DNA from: Candidatus Methylobacter oryzae
GTDB taxonomy: Bacteria; Pseudomonadota; Gammaproteobacteria; Methylococcales; Methylomonadaceae
Direction of reading: 5' to 3'
Assembly (NCBI RefSeq): GCF_003994235.2
Contig: NZ_RYFG02000121.1
Location: 186,001 to 250,000 of the forward strand
Length of the DNA stretch: 64,000 bases
The position numbers and the translations under genes are program-made. Shown here one piece after another: positions 1-7,613 of the stretch. How positions within the stretch are numbered: position 1 is the first letter of the stretch; every line of letters starts with the position of its first letter. The notes beneath the pieces are model-generated. The model saw only the letters and a program-made list of their open reading frames with translations. It ran no database searches and was not told where the DNA came from.

Positions 1-402
1 TTGCCGGTAGAAACCGTCATTCGCGAACGCCAGAACGAGTATTACCGAGCGCTGGCCGAAGCGGATGAGCGCGCCGATGCCGCGCCGTTTGTCGAGTTCA
101 TGTTGCAAGCCATGCGAGATGCTATGCGCGAAGCGGGTGATACCGATCAAGTAAGCGACCAAGTAAGCGACCAAGTAAAAATGCTGCTTGAGGCCATTGG
201 CAACGACGAACTGAGCGGTTCCGAGCTGATGAAGGCATTGGGCTTGTCCCACCGTCCGACTTTCAGGGCAAACTACCTAAACCCTGCCATGGAAGGCGGC
301 TGGCTTGACCGCACCCAACCCGGTTCTCCTCGAAGCCCGACGCAACGCTACCGCTTATCCGCAAAGGCCAGGACCTGGCTGCAAACCAGGAATGAAGCAT
401 GA
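1..402 (+). CDS. Fic-family protein, C-terminal part (5' end outside window)
   Basis: The frame is open from the first base, so the gene begins upstream of the window. The visible 133 residues resemble the C-terminal tail of Fic/DOC-type proteins: an LPVE..IRERQ.EYY helix that follows the Fic core, an alanine-rich helix, a short repeated linker (VSDQ three times, residues about 51-60), and a winged-helix-like segment with the SHRPTFRANYL motif. Fic enzymes usually transfer AMP to target proteins, but the catalytic HPFx(D/E)GN motif would lie upstream and cannot be checked here. The family assignment rests on the tail only. The gene converges on the broken selD locus with a 30-bp gap. Confidence 0.7.
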   Translation: MPVETVIRERQNEYYRALAEADERADAAPFVEFMLQAMRDAMREAGDTDQVSDQVSDQVKMLLEAIGNDELSGSELMKALGLSHRPTFRANYLNPAMEGGWLDRTQPGSPRSPTQRYRLSAKARTWLQTRNEA

Positions 403-432
403 AGATTACAAGGCTCGCTTCTCACCGCTTAA

Positions 433-1837
433 TCAAACCACAATTATTTCCCTCCGGCCAATCACTTCGCCTATAACGCAGGCACTGGCTACACCATTTT
501 GATGCAAAGCGTTTACACACGCTTCCGCCTGATCGAACGGTACTGAAAACAACAGTCCGCCGCTGGTTTGAGGGTCGAACAGCGCAGGAAATTTTTGATT
601 ATTCACATCGGTTCCCAGCATCGCGCTTAAAGACCGGTAATTTTCCCCGGCAATAGAAGCGTAATAGCCTTTGGCAAATAATTCCCCAACACCGTCGAAT
701 AAGGGTATCGCTTGGTAGTCGATTTTAACGCCGACCTGACCGGTATTTTTACCGATCATCTCAAACGCGTGGCCCAGCAGGCCGAAGCCGGTAATATCGG
801 TGCAACCGGAAACGCTAAAGGATTTGATGATTTTCATCGCGGTTTTGTTGGATTGCAGCATGCTGGAAAGCGCTTGGTCCACCAGTTTGCCGTTGGCTTG
901 GGCCAGCATGTTGGCCGCGAAGATCGCGCCGGTGCCGAGCGGTTTGGTCAGTATCAGCTTGTTTCCGGGCTCTGTGAGCTGTTTTCTTAACACTTGCTCC
1001 GGCGCGATTTCGCCCTGGACGGCAAGCGTTATCGCAAGCTCAGCGCCTTCGCCGGTATGGCCGCCGACCAGGGAGACGGCGCTTTTAGTCAGAATATCCA
1101 GCACGCCGGACATCAGTTGAAAAATATCTTCCTGCTGAATCTTTTTGTTTGCAGCGCCGAGCGTCAGGCCGACTTGCGCGGTTTTGGCAACGCCGCCCAT
1201 TGCATAAATGTCGCTTAACGCATGTTGGGCGGCGATTTGCCCCAGCAAGTAAGGGTCCGAAATAAACGCGCGGAATTGATCGAGGCTTTGCAGGCACAGG
1301 CTATGCTCGGAAACCTTGGTCAATGCGCAGTCTTCTCCATCCTTGACGCCCAGCAGCACGGCGTCGTTTGTAGGGATGTCCAGCTTGTTCAGGCTCAGCG
1401 TTAGCGTGGAAGCTCCAAGCTTGCTGCCGCAGGTATTGCTTTCCCAAGCTTCGGGAACCAGCGTGGTTTTGGGTTTCGGCATGGTTTTATCGAAATGCCG
1501 GGGCTTGACGCTGAAAGTCTTGGACTGGAAGCGCTTCATAAAGCGCCTGTCGATTCCGTTGCGGATCGATACCGATGATTTTGGCCTTGATAAAGCGCTG
1601 GCCGAGTTCCTCGCAGATGCGTCTTAAATCGAAATGGCATTGTTCATAGGAATAATAGCCGGCCAAATAGCCGGGTATCATGCCGGAGTACGGCGAATGG
1701 GTTTGGTCGGATATTAACGTGATCCTAAGCCCGCCAATCGGATTCATGGCCAGCATTTTCAAGACTTGGATGTTGGCATACCCGCCGCCGAGCAAAATCA
1801 GGTCTGAAATTATCGGGGTTGGGTTGTTATTGATCAT
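433..1837 (-). pseudogene. selD: Oxidoreductase-SelD fusion, internally deleted and frameshifted
   Basis: SelD makes selenophosphate from selenide and ATP. Many bacteria carry it as the C-terminal half of a fusion of about 720-750 residues with an NADH-dehydrogenase-like FAD domain. Here the N-terminal fragment (start ATG 1837, LILLGGGYANIQVLKML) reads for about 93 codons to roughly 1560. The frame then changes and the sequence resumes at the inter-domain linker (IDRRFMKRFQ) before an otherwise complete SelD domain ending at 433. Roughly 250-290 codons of the FAD domain are missing. The SelD part keeps the catalytic Cys and Lys (TCGSK, matching CGCK of E. coli), the SDIYAMGG segment, GGHTGEG, the DITGFGLLGH motif and DPQTSGG. 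It could in principle be translated alone from ATG 1539, but the locus no longer encodes the fusion. Confidence 0.85.
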
Positions 1838-1875
1838 GCAAAGGATTTCCGATAATGAGTCTAGCAAAAAGCATT

Positions 1876-2096
1876 GTCCACGAAAGACACGAAAAGCACG
1901 AAAAAACGTAACGCTCAATAGAACACGGATGACACGGATAGTACGGATTGACACGGATTTTCAACCCAAGATAAGTTAAATCCGTGATGATCCGTTTAAT
2001 CCGTGTTCCATTTTTTATGGGCTGAATAGGTACGAAAAATTTTGTACCGCGGTTTTTTTCATTGATTTTTTCGTGTCTTTCGTGATTTTCGTGGAC
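1876..2096. repeat. Nested palindromic intergenic repeat (CACGAAA type)
   Basis: The outer arms 1876-1906 and 2065-2096 are near-perfect inverted copies built from iterated CACGAAA units. An inner pair (1921-1962 and 1977-2008), built from CACGGAT units, is also inverted. The whole element forms a long imperfect hairpin between the selD and selU remnants. A shorter relative lies at 40340-40411. No coding content is seen. It may be a non-autonomous mobile or extragenic palindromic repeat, and it may act as a transcription barrier between the two selenium genes. Confidence 0.75.
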
Positions 2097-2104
2097 TCTG
2101 TTTT

Positions 2105-3208
2105 TTACAGACCGATTTTTTGATGAGTTCTTTCTTGGGAATCGGTTAGAAAATCCAGGCAATCCTGCCAGCAGCCTTTAAACAAGGTTTTCCGCGATTT
2201 TAACGATAGCGAATAGATATACAGTTTGTCGTAATAATGCGTCAGCAGGCGCTCGATCCAGTCGAGATAAGCGTCTGCGTAAGCTTCATCCAGCGCATCG
2301 AATTGGAACGATTGGCTCAGCATGGTTTTAATGTTGTCGCACTCCAGGCCGCCCAACTTGTTCCTGATCCGTTCGACATTTTTGGCAAAACCGGTTTCCA
2401 GCTCGGGTAACGGCATACCTGCTGCAAAAGGCGCTTGGATATATTCCTTAAATATCTCCAATGCCCGAACCCCGGCCGGGGTTTCGATCATGACCATCGG
2501 CGCCGAGGCCATGAGGGCGTAAAACAGGTCAGGCACATGGCAGCGGCCGATATTGCGGCTTTCGTCCTCCAGCACAAAGTTGTCGGCAGCTTGATATAAC
2601 GCTTGCGCCAGTTTGTTTTCAAACGTGGCTTGCTGGGGTTGGCTTCTGCCGATATGAGCCCCAAAAGCGCTGCCGCGATGATCGGCAAGCGCTTCAAGAT
2701 CGACAAAGTGCCGGAGTTGATGAATTAAGCGGGTTTTTCCCGATCCGGTCATGCCGGACAGGACGATAAAGGGCGCGGGATTTCCTATCAGCTTAAGCGC
2801 CTCGTGCCTTAAGCCTTTATAGCCGGATTCGACTCGCAATACTTCAAGCCCGTTTTGACAGATCTAATCCTGGGCCAGCCGGGAGCGCAGGCCTTCGCGC
2901 CAGCAAAAGACCAAAGCGGGGTGCTGGGGACGGCTTTTAATCGATTCGCACCATTGCCGAATCATCCGTTCCTTATAATCGCCGCTGACCAGTTTGTGCC
3001 CGAGCGCTTTGGCGGCTTCCGAGCCTTCGGTCTTATAGGTCAGCCCCACGTCATGGCGATGGGCGTCTGACAGTATCGGGATATTTAGCGTGTTTTCGAA
3101 GTGCGCTTTTTCATATTCCCCCTCCGATCTTACGTCGATCACAGCCAATTGATTATTGGCGCTAAGCAGGCTAAAAGCCTCGGCAGCGGGAATGGTCGGG
3201 TGGTTCAT
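2105..3208 (-). pseudogene. selU: tRNA 2-selenouridine synthase interrupted by in-frame TAG
   Basis: SelU (MnmH) replaces sulfur by selenium in the wobble 2-thiouridine of some tRNAs, using selenophosphate. Reading from ATG 3208, codons 1-114 encode the rhodanese domain with the catalytic Cys102 in the FCWREGLRS motif. Codon 115 (2864-2866) is TAG. The same frame then continues without a break through the P-loop domain (GMTGSGKT) to 2105. Ignoring the TAG, the product would be about 367 residues, the usual length of the family (about 364 in E. coli). A single TGG-to-TAG change is the simplest explanation, since the family often has a Trp in this helix. The partner selD is also broken, which argues against a sequencing slip in this gene alone. 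Confidence 0.85.
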
Positions 3209-3370
3209 GGATGAATTAGGGGCGGTAAAAATGGGCCTTAATAATAGAAACGGCTGGCGATCTTGTTGCAGCGCAGGGAGAGGGCGTTGGTTTGATTTGT
3301 CAGGGGCGATAAGTTCCCAAAGCAATAGCCATGTTGCCGTGGTCAGTTTCGAGAATTAACAATAGTCTGA

Positions 3371-4807
3371 TCAGGTGAGCGCCACCGATGATGTAGGCGA
3401 GTCCGACGTATCTATATCGCTCTCGACCCGATTACGTCCGCGCCGTTTCGCTTCGTAGAGGCAGAAATCCGCTTGGCGTAGCAAGCTCTCTCCATTGCCG
3501 TGATCGGAAGAGTATTCAGCTACGCCAATGCTCATGGTGACAGGGATTGTTTGCCCATCAAAAATTATTGGCGTTTCAGCCAAAGTGGCGCGCAATCGTT
3601 CGGCGATATGAATCGCCTCTTCGGTTCCGGTATGCGGTAATAGTACGGCGAACTCTTCGCCGCCTATGCGGCCAAGCACATCCATTGAACGCAACTGCGC
3701 AAAGCTGCGTGATACTGTTTCTTGCAGCACCCAATCGCCGGCCGCATGACCGTACGTATCGTTAATTTGTTTGAAATGATCAAGATCAAGTATCAGTACA
3801 CTGAAGCGGCACGCGTAGCGGTGATACTGATCAATCGCAATAGCAAGACTGTCCATCAAGCTACGCCGGTTGGCAATGTTGGTGAGCGGGTCGGTGTTGG
3901 CTAGCCGTACCAGTTCAAGATTGGCATCGCGCAGATGAGCCATGAGTTCTTCCACGCTATAAACCCTGGCAAACGATCGACTGCTAAGAAAAGCTTGCAT
4001 GATGCCGTAGCTCAAAAGTAAAAAACCGCTGGCAAAGATGGCGTGAGCTAGCCACCACTGGTGATTCCACGGCTTGGCGAGTAGAAAAGAGATAGACGCC
4101 TGAGCGAAAACCACTAACGAAATCATAAACAACGTCATCAAAGGTCCGCGAATTCGCCGCGCCAACATGGAGAAAATATTGATCAGCGTCGTTGCTACAA
4201 CGCCCCATTCCAACCCGCGGCGAAGTTTGCTTGCGAACTCATTGCTGTTCGTCATTCCTATCTCGGCCAGGCAAAAGCTGCCGGAACGGGAAAATGCTAA
4301 AACAATCAGCAGATCCAGCACGATAAACAGCAGAAAGAGTGTCCGCCACGATTTCAGTTGCGCGGTTACTTGGAGCGAGTCTGCGGGGCGATTGTAATTG
4401 AGCAGTCCTAGCAGGAGACAAAGCGCTAATACTAAACGGGAAACCGGACCGTAAATTAAAAACAGGCCCAAGTTGCAATTAGACAATTGGGTAAACAGGC
4501 CATGGCAAGCGTAAATTATCGAGAAGCCAAGAAAACCGAACGCCAACCAACGTAAAAATATTTCCCCGGACGAGCGATAACACAGCCATGTTACCCAAGT
4601 TACAAAGCTGCTGATCAAGGTCGAAACACCGATAGCCAGATGATGCAAACTAAAGTTCATGTATTGCGCATCGCTAGGCGGAAATGCATACAGATAAGTT
4701 ATGGCGATGCCTGGAGTGAACGCGAACAAGAATTGAAGTCCGCAAATATAGCTCTTAGTCAGGCTTATCAGGGCTGGTGGCGTATTGGTGTTGAAATCGT
4801 CCGTCAT
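3371..4807 (-). CDS. Membrane-bound diguanylate cyclase (GGDEF)
   Basis: This 478-residue protein has about eight hydrophobic segments in residues 20-275, resembling MASE-type membrane sensor domains, and a C-terminal GGDEF domain (about 300-465). The active-site motif is GGEEF at 382-386. An allosteric I-site RxxD (RSMD) sits exactly five residues before it, so feedback inhibition by cyclic di-GMP is expected. The LTNIANRR and DLDHFKQIND motifs are intact. It should synthesise cyclic di-GMP from two GTP at the inner membrane. It is the first of a run of c-di-GMP proteins. The signal sensed is not evident from sequence. Confidence 0.9.
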   Translation of the reverse strand: MTDDFNTNTPPALISLTKSYICGLQFLFAFTPGIAITYLYAFPPSDAQYMNFSLHHLAIGVSTLISSFVTWVTWLCYRSSGEIFLRWLAFGFLGFSIIYACHGLFTQLSNCNLGLFLIYGPVSRLVLALCLLLGLLNYNRPADSLQVTAQLKSWRTLFLLFIVLDLLIVLAFSRSGSFCLAEIGMTNSNEFASKLRRGLEWGVVATTLINIFSMLARRIRGPLMTLFMISLVVFAQASISFLLAKPWNHQWWLAHAIFASGFLLLSYGIMQAFLSSRSFARVYSVEELMAHLRDANLELVRLANTDPLTNIANRRSLMDSLAIAIDQYHRYACRFSVLILDLDHFKQINDTYGHAAGDWVLQETVSRSFAQLRSMDVLGRIGGEEFAVLLPHTGTEEAIHIAERLRATLAETPIIFDGQTIPVTMSIGVAEYSSDHGNGESLLRQADFCLYEAKRRGRNRVESDIDTSDSPTSSVALT

Positions 4808-4928
4808 AACATCTCGAAAAAGGTCTTATTGAGCCTGGACGCGCCAATTTAAGGCTCAATGAGAACAGAAAGCGGCAGTGTAGATTGGATTGAGCCTTTC
4901 CACAACTCAATAATAGATCGATCAATAT

Positions 4929-5072
4929 ATGGAAGGTAACTCCGTGTTGCTGCGCTTGAAGGAGCTGGAGATATTGGAAAAAATCACCGGCCGTATCAAT
5001 ACGCTGAACGTTTACGGCGGCTTGGAGGGCGTGATGAATGACATGGTGCATTTAACGGCGCGGGGCAATTAA
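4929..5072 (+). pseudogene. C-terminal remnant of an SPFH/band-7-like gene
   Basis: A 47-codon plus-strand frame reads LLRLKELEILEKI followed by LNVYGGLEGVMNDMV. This looks like the extreme C-terminus of SPFH/slipin-type membrane-scaffold proteins. An in-frame TAG lies just upstream (4914-4916), and no SPFH core is found before it, so only the tail survives. The assignment is from memory of the family and is tentative. A terminator-like hairpin follows at 5118-5150, as expected for the 3' end of a former gene. Confidence 0.4.
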
Positions 5073-5117
5073 CGGTGCGTACGTTTGAAGAATCCCTGCC
5101 GGAAGTTATGAATCTGT

Positions 5118-5150
5118 AGCAATCCGCTATGAAGCGGATTGCTGTTGTTT
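5118..5150 (+). terminator. Rho-independent-type hairpin after the SPFH-like remnant
   Basis: An 11-bp perfect stem (5118-5128 with 5133-5143) and a 4-base loop are followed by GTTGTTT. The T-tract is interrupted, so termination strength is uncertain. It fits as the former terminator of the plus-strand remnant and would also close minus-strand transcription of the small gene at 5220-5396. Confidence 0.55.
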
Positions 5151-5219
5151 GTTGGGTATTTTTCGGGTTTCGACTGGTGTTGCGGATAGGGCGGACACCA
5201 GCCGTTCAATTAAAAATAG

Positions 5220-5396
5220 CTAAGCGAAATAATCACAGGCGCCAAACCAATCCACGGTATTTGGACTTTTAGGCGGCGTTTTTTCTGTAACCAACTCGTC
5301 TAGGATATATTCCAAGCCGTAAAAGTTGCCGTTATTAAAAGCCTGGCTCATCGGTGCGACGATGTCGCTATAGGTATTGAAATTCTGGTTAACCAT
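5220..5396 (-). CDS. Small hypothetical protein (58 aa)
   Basis: I do not recognise the family. Start ATG 5396 was chosen because a strong ribosome-binding site (AGGAAGG) lies about 7 bases upstream; the frame is open further back but without a better start. The product is small and mostly polar, with a central FNNGNFYGLEYILDELV segment likely to be helical, and a C-terminal DWFGACDYFA. No signal peptide or transmembrane segment is visible. It stands between two GGDEF genes but on its own, with 165 bp to the next one. Confidence 0.5.
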   Translation of the reverse strand: MVNQNFNTYSDIVAPMSQAFNNGNFYGLEYILDELVTEKTPPKSPNTVDWFGACDYFA

Positions 5397-5561
5397 TTTG
5401 TACCTTCCTGCTCGACTGGGGTAAAAGTTTGCTGCAATTTGGATAATGCTGCTATCGAGAGCAATCATTCCTGTTCTTGCCGCTTAGAATAAACCGGGTT
5501 TATGAACAGAAACTGAAGAAAGGGCGGTAGGATTGCGACCGGAAACGGTAATTTGGGGAAG

Positions 5562-7346
5562 TTATTTTTGAACCAAATCCTTACCTTGATTATATGCCGC
5601 ATGCAAAGCGTCGGTTTGGCAATCATAAAACCGCACCGAATTACGCCCGGCGTCTTTTGCCTGATACATCGCATCGTCGGCCCATTTAAGGAGATCGTCC
5701 GGGTCGCTGTCGTGCTTGATGAACACGACCACGCCGATACTGGCGGTACATTGATGTTCTACCGTGTTATTGGTTTTTTTGTTCGTTTTGTTGATGACCA
5801 GCCGGTAAGGAGCGGATAAAGAATTAAGAATTTTTTCCGCAACGATACGCGCCTGCGAAATTGATTGCGTTTGTTCGGTACTCAAGTCATTCAGCAGTAC
5901 GACAAATTCATCGCCGCCGAAACGCGCGACGGTATCGGTCTCGCGTACACAAGCCTTTAACCTGTCTGCGACCTCGATTAACAGTAAGTCTCCAACCGGA
6001 TGCCCGTGTATATCGTTCAGCGGTTTGAAATTGTCAAGATCGAGCATCATTAAGGCGGCATAATGGCCCTTGCGTTTGCTGTTGATCATAGCCTGCCTTA
6101 AGCGGTCATTGAGCAGGCGCCGGTTAGGCAAGTTGGTCAGCGTGTCATAAAATGCGAGCTGACGCACTTGATCTTCCATTTGCTTACGCTCGGTAATGTT
6201 GCGGATAATGCCCAGAGCGTGCCAATTGTTACGGAAACTGAAAGATGAAACGGATAGTTCGACCGGGAACTCTTCATTGTTTTTACGGAGCGCGGTGATC
6301 TCAAACGTTTTGCCAATGACATTGCCGACGCCATAACGTTGAAAACGCTCAAAACCGTTATGCGCGGCTTCGCGGTAGCGCATCGGAATCAGTAAATTGT
6401 GCAGATTTTTGCCGACGGCCTCATTGGCTTCGTAGCCGAATATTTCTTCGGCAGCGGGGTTCCAATAAATCACTTGTTCCTGGGGATCGATGATGACGAT
6501 GGCGTCTTTGGCAACGGTACTGATAAGGCGGAACTTTTCCTCACTCTCTGTTAGCGCGTTGCTCCTGTTTTCTAACTCTGCGGTACGTTGCCTGACCGTT
6601 TCTTCAAGCCGGTCTTGATGTAATTGCAGTTCTTCGGTGACGTTTTGTAATTTTTCCAGGATAGCTTTAAGGTGCCTGACGAAAGGATGAAAAATCAGCG
6701 TCGCTTCCAGAACCAGTAAAATCAACGTGACCGCCCAGCATATTGTCTCCGCTTTTTGCAAACGTATGACCGATGCCTCTCCTTCCAGTTGATACTGACG
6801 CACCATCTGATCGAGAGCGCTCACTAATGCGTTCGGTGCGTTTTGAGTAATGTATTGTAGTTGCGGGTTGGTTGGCGTTAACGCGCCGTCATTCAACTGG
6901 AGTAACTCATGCACGATTCTGATGTAGGTTTCTACTTGCCGATCCAACGCATTTGGCCCGTCAAAATACATGGCATGGATAGCGGGCGACATCGATCTAG
7001 GCAGGCTCATACTCTCGTCGCCGTGAGTCAAACCATGATGCGAGCGCTCCATAAGCTGGATCGCGTCGGTTAGCTTGCTGCGAATCGCCGGCTGATCGGC
7101 TTTGGGGGCGTTCACCAGAAGATTCGAGAACAATGCGGTACGCTGGCTCAGCATGCGCTGCCGCCCGCTGATGTTGACTACGACAGCCGTGCTGTTTTGC
7201 TCCGATATTACCAAGTGCAGGCTCAGCCATGCAGCCGTTGACAGCACGGCGACTAACGATAACGCGAATAAATAGCGCCACGTCAGGGAGCGGGTCACGC
7301 TCAAATCGCTCGCCCAATCTGTTCTAATACCTTTATTGTGCTGCAC
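5562..7346 (-). CDS. PilJ-N / PAS / GGDEF diguanylate cyclase
   Basis: The protein has 594 residues. A transmembrane helix at 25-47 is followed by a periplasmic region with the type IV pili transducer N-terminal signature (NISGRQRMLSQR, 58-69). A second helix lies at 203-220, a coiled-coil/linker at 225-265, a PAS domain at about 268-385, and a GGDEF domain at about 396-570 with GGDEF at 477-481. The I-site RETD is five residues upstream of GGDEF. It should make cyclic di-GMP in response to a periplasmic cue through the PilJ-N domain, modulated by PAS. PilJ-N domains are found in nitrate sensors and pilus-linked transducers; the ligand here is unknown. ATG 7346 lies close before the first helix, consistent with a membrane anchor. 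Confidence 0.9.
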   Translation of the reverse strand: MQHNKGIRTDWASDLSVTRSLTWRYLFALSLVAVLSTAAWLSLHLVISEQNSTAVVVNISGRQRMLSQRTALFSNLLVNAPKADQPAIRSKLTDAIQLMERSHHGLTHGDESMSLPRSMSPAIHAMYFDGPNALDRQVETYIRIVHELLQLNDGALTPTNPQLQYITQNAPNALVSALDQMVRQYQLEGEASVIRLQKAETICWAVTLILLVLEATLIFHPFVRHLKAILEKLQNVTEELQLHQDRLEETVRQRTAELENRSNALTESEEKFRLISTVAKDAIVIIDPQEQVIYWNPAAEEIFGYEANEAVGKNLHNLLIPMRYREAAHNGFERFQRYGVGNVIGKTFEITALRKNNEEFPVELSVSSFSFRNNWHALGIIRNITERKQMEDQVRQLAFYDTLTNLPNRRLLNDRLRQAMINSKRKGHYAALMMLDLDNFKPLNDIHGHPVGDLLLIEVADRLKACVRETDTVARFGGDEFVVLLNDLSTEQTQSISQARIVAEKILNSLSAPYRLVINKTNKKTNNTVEHQCTASIGVVVFIKHDSDPDDLLKWADDAMYQAKDAGRNSVRFYDCQTDALHAAYNQGKDLVQK

Positions 7347-7613
7347 GGCGTTTCGCTAACTTTATTTGTAAATAAAAGCTTACTTTAACATTTTCGGTTA
7401 GCTTCTTCATCAAAATGCGGGAAGCCGTTGCTTGGGCTTTGACGCTGGGTCGGCGTTGTGTTTCTGACGTTTTTGCCGGGCAATCGCTTACAGGTCGGCT
7501 TATTTTTAGTGGCTATAACGGATACAGGGTGGACGCAACAGTAGTATAGGAAAAGCACCTCCGCCCGAGTGCGTTGTATCGGTTATTTAAATCAGTGGGG
7601 GATAAGTTTTTGC

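Noticed and set aside
1876-2096. CRISPR array from the CACGAAA iterations
   Set aside because: The units are short and contiguous, without spacers, and are arranged as inverted arms.
2864-2866. TAG in selU read as pyrrolysine or selenocysteine
   Set aside because: Selenocysteine uses TGA, and there is no sign of a pyrrolysine system or a need for such a residue at this helix position.
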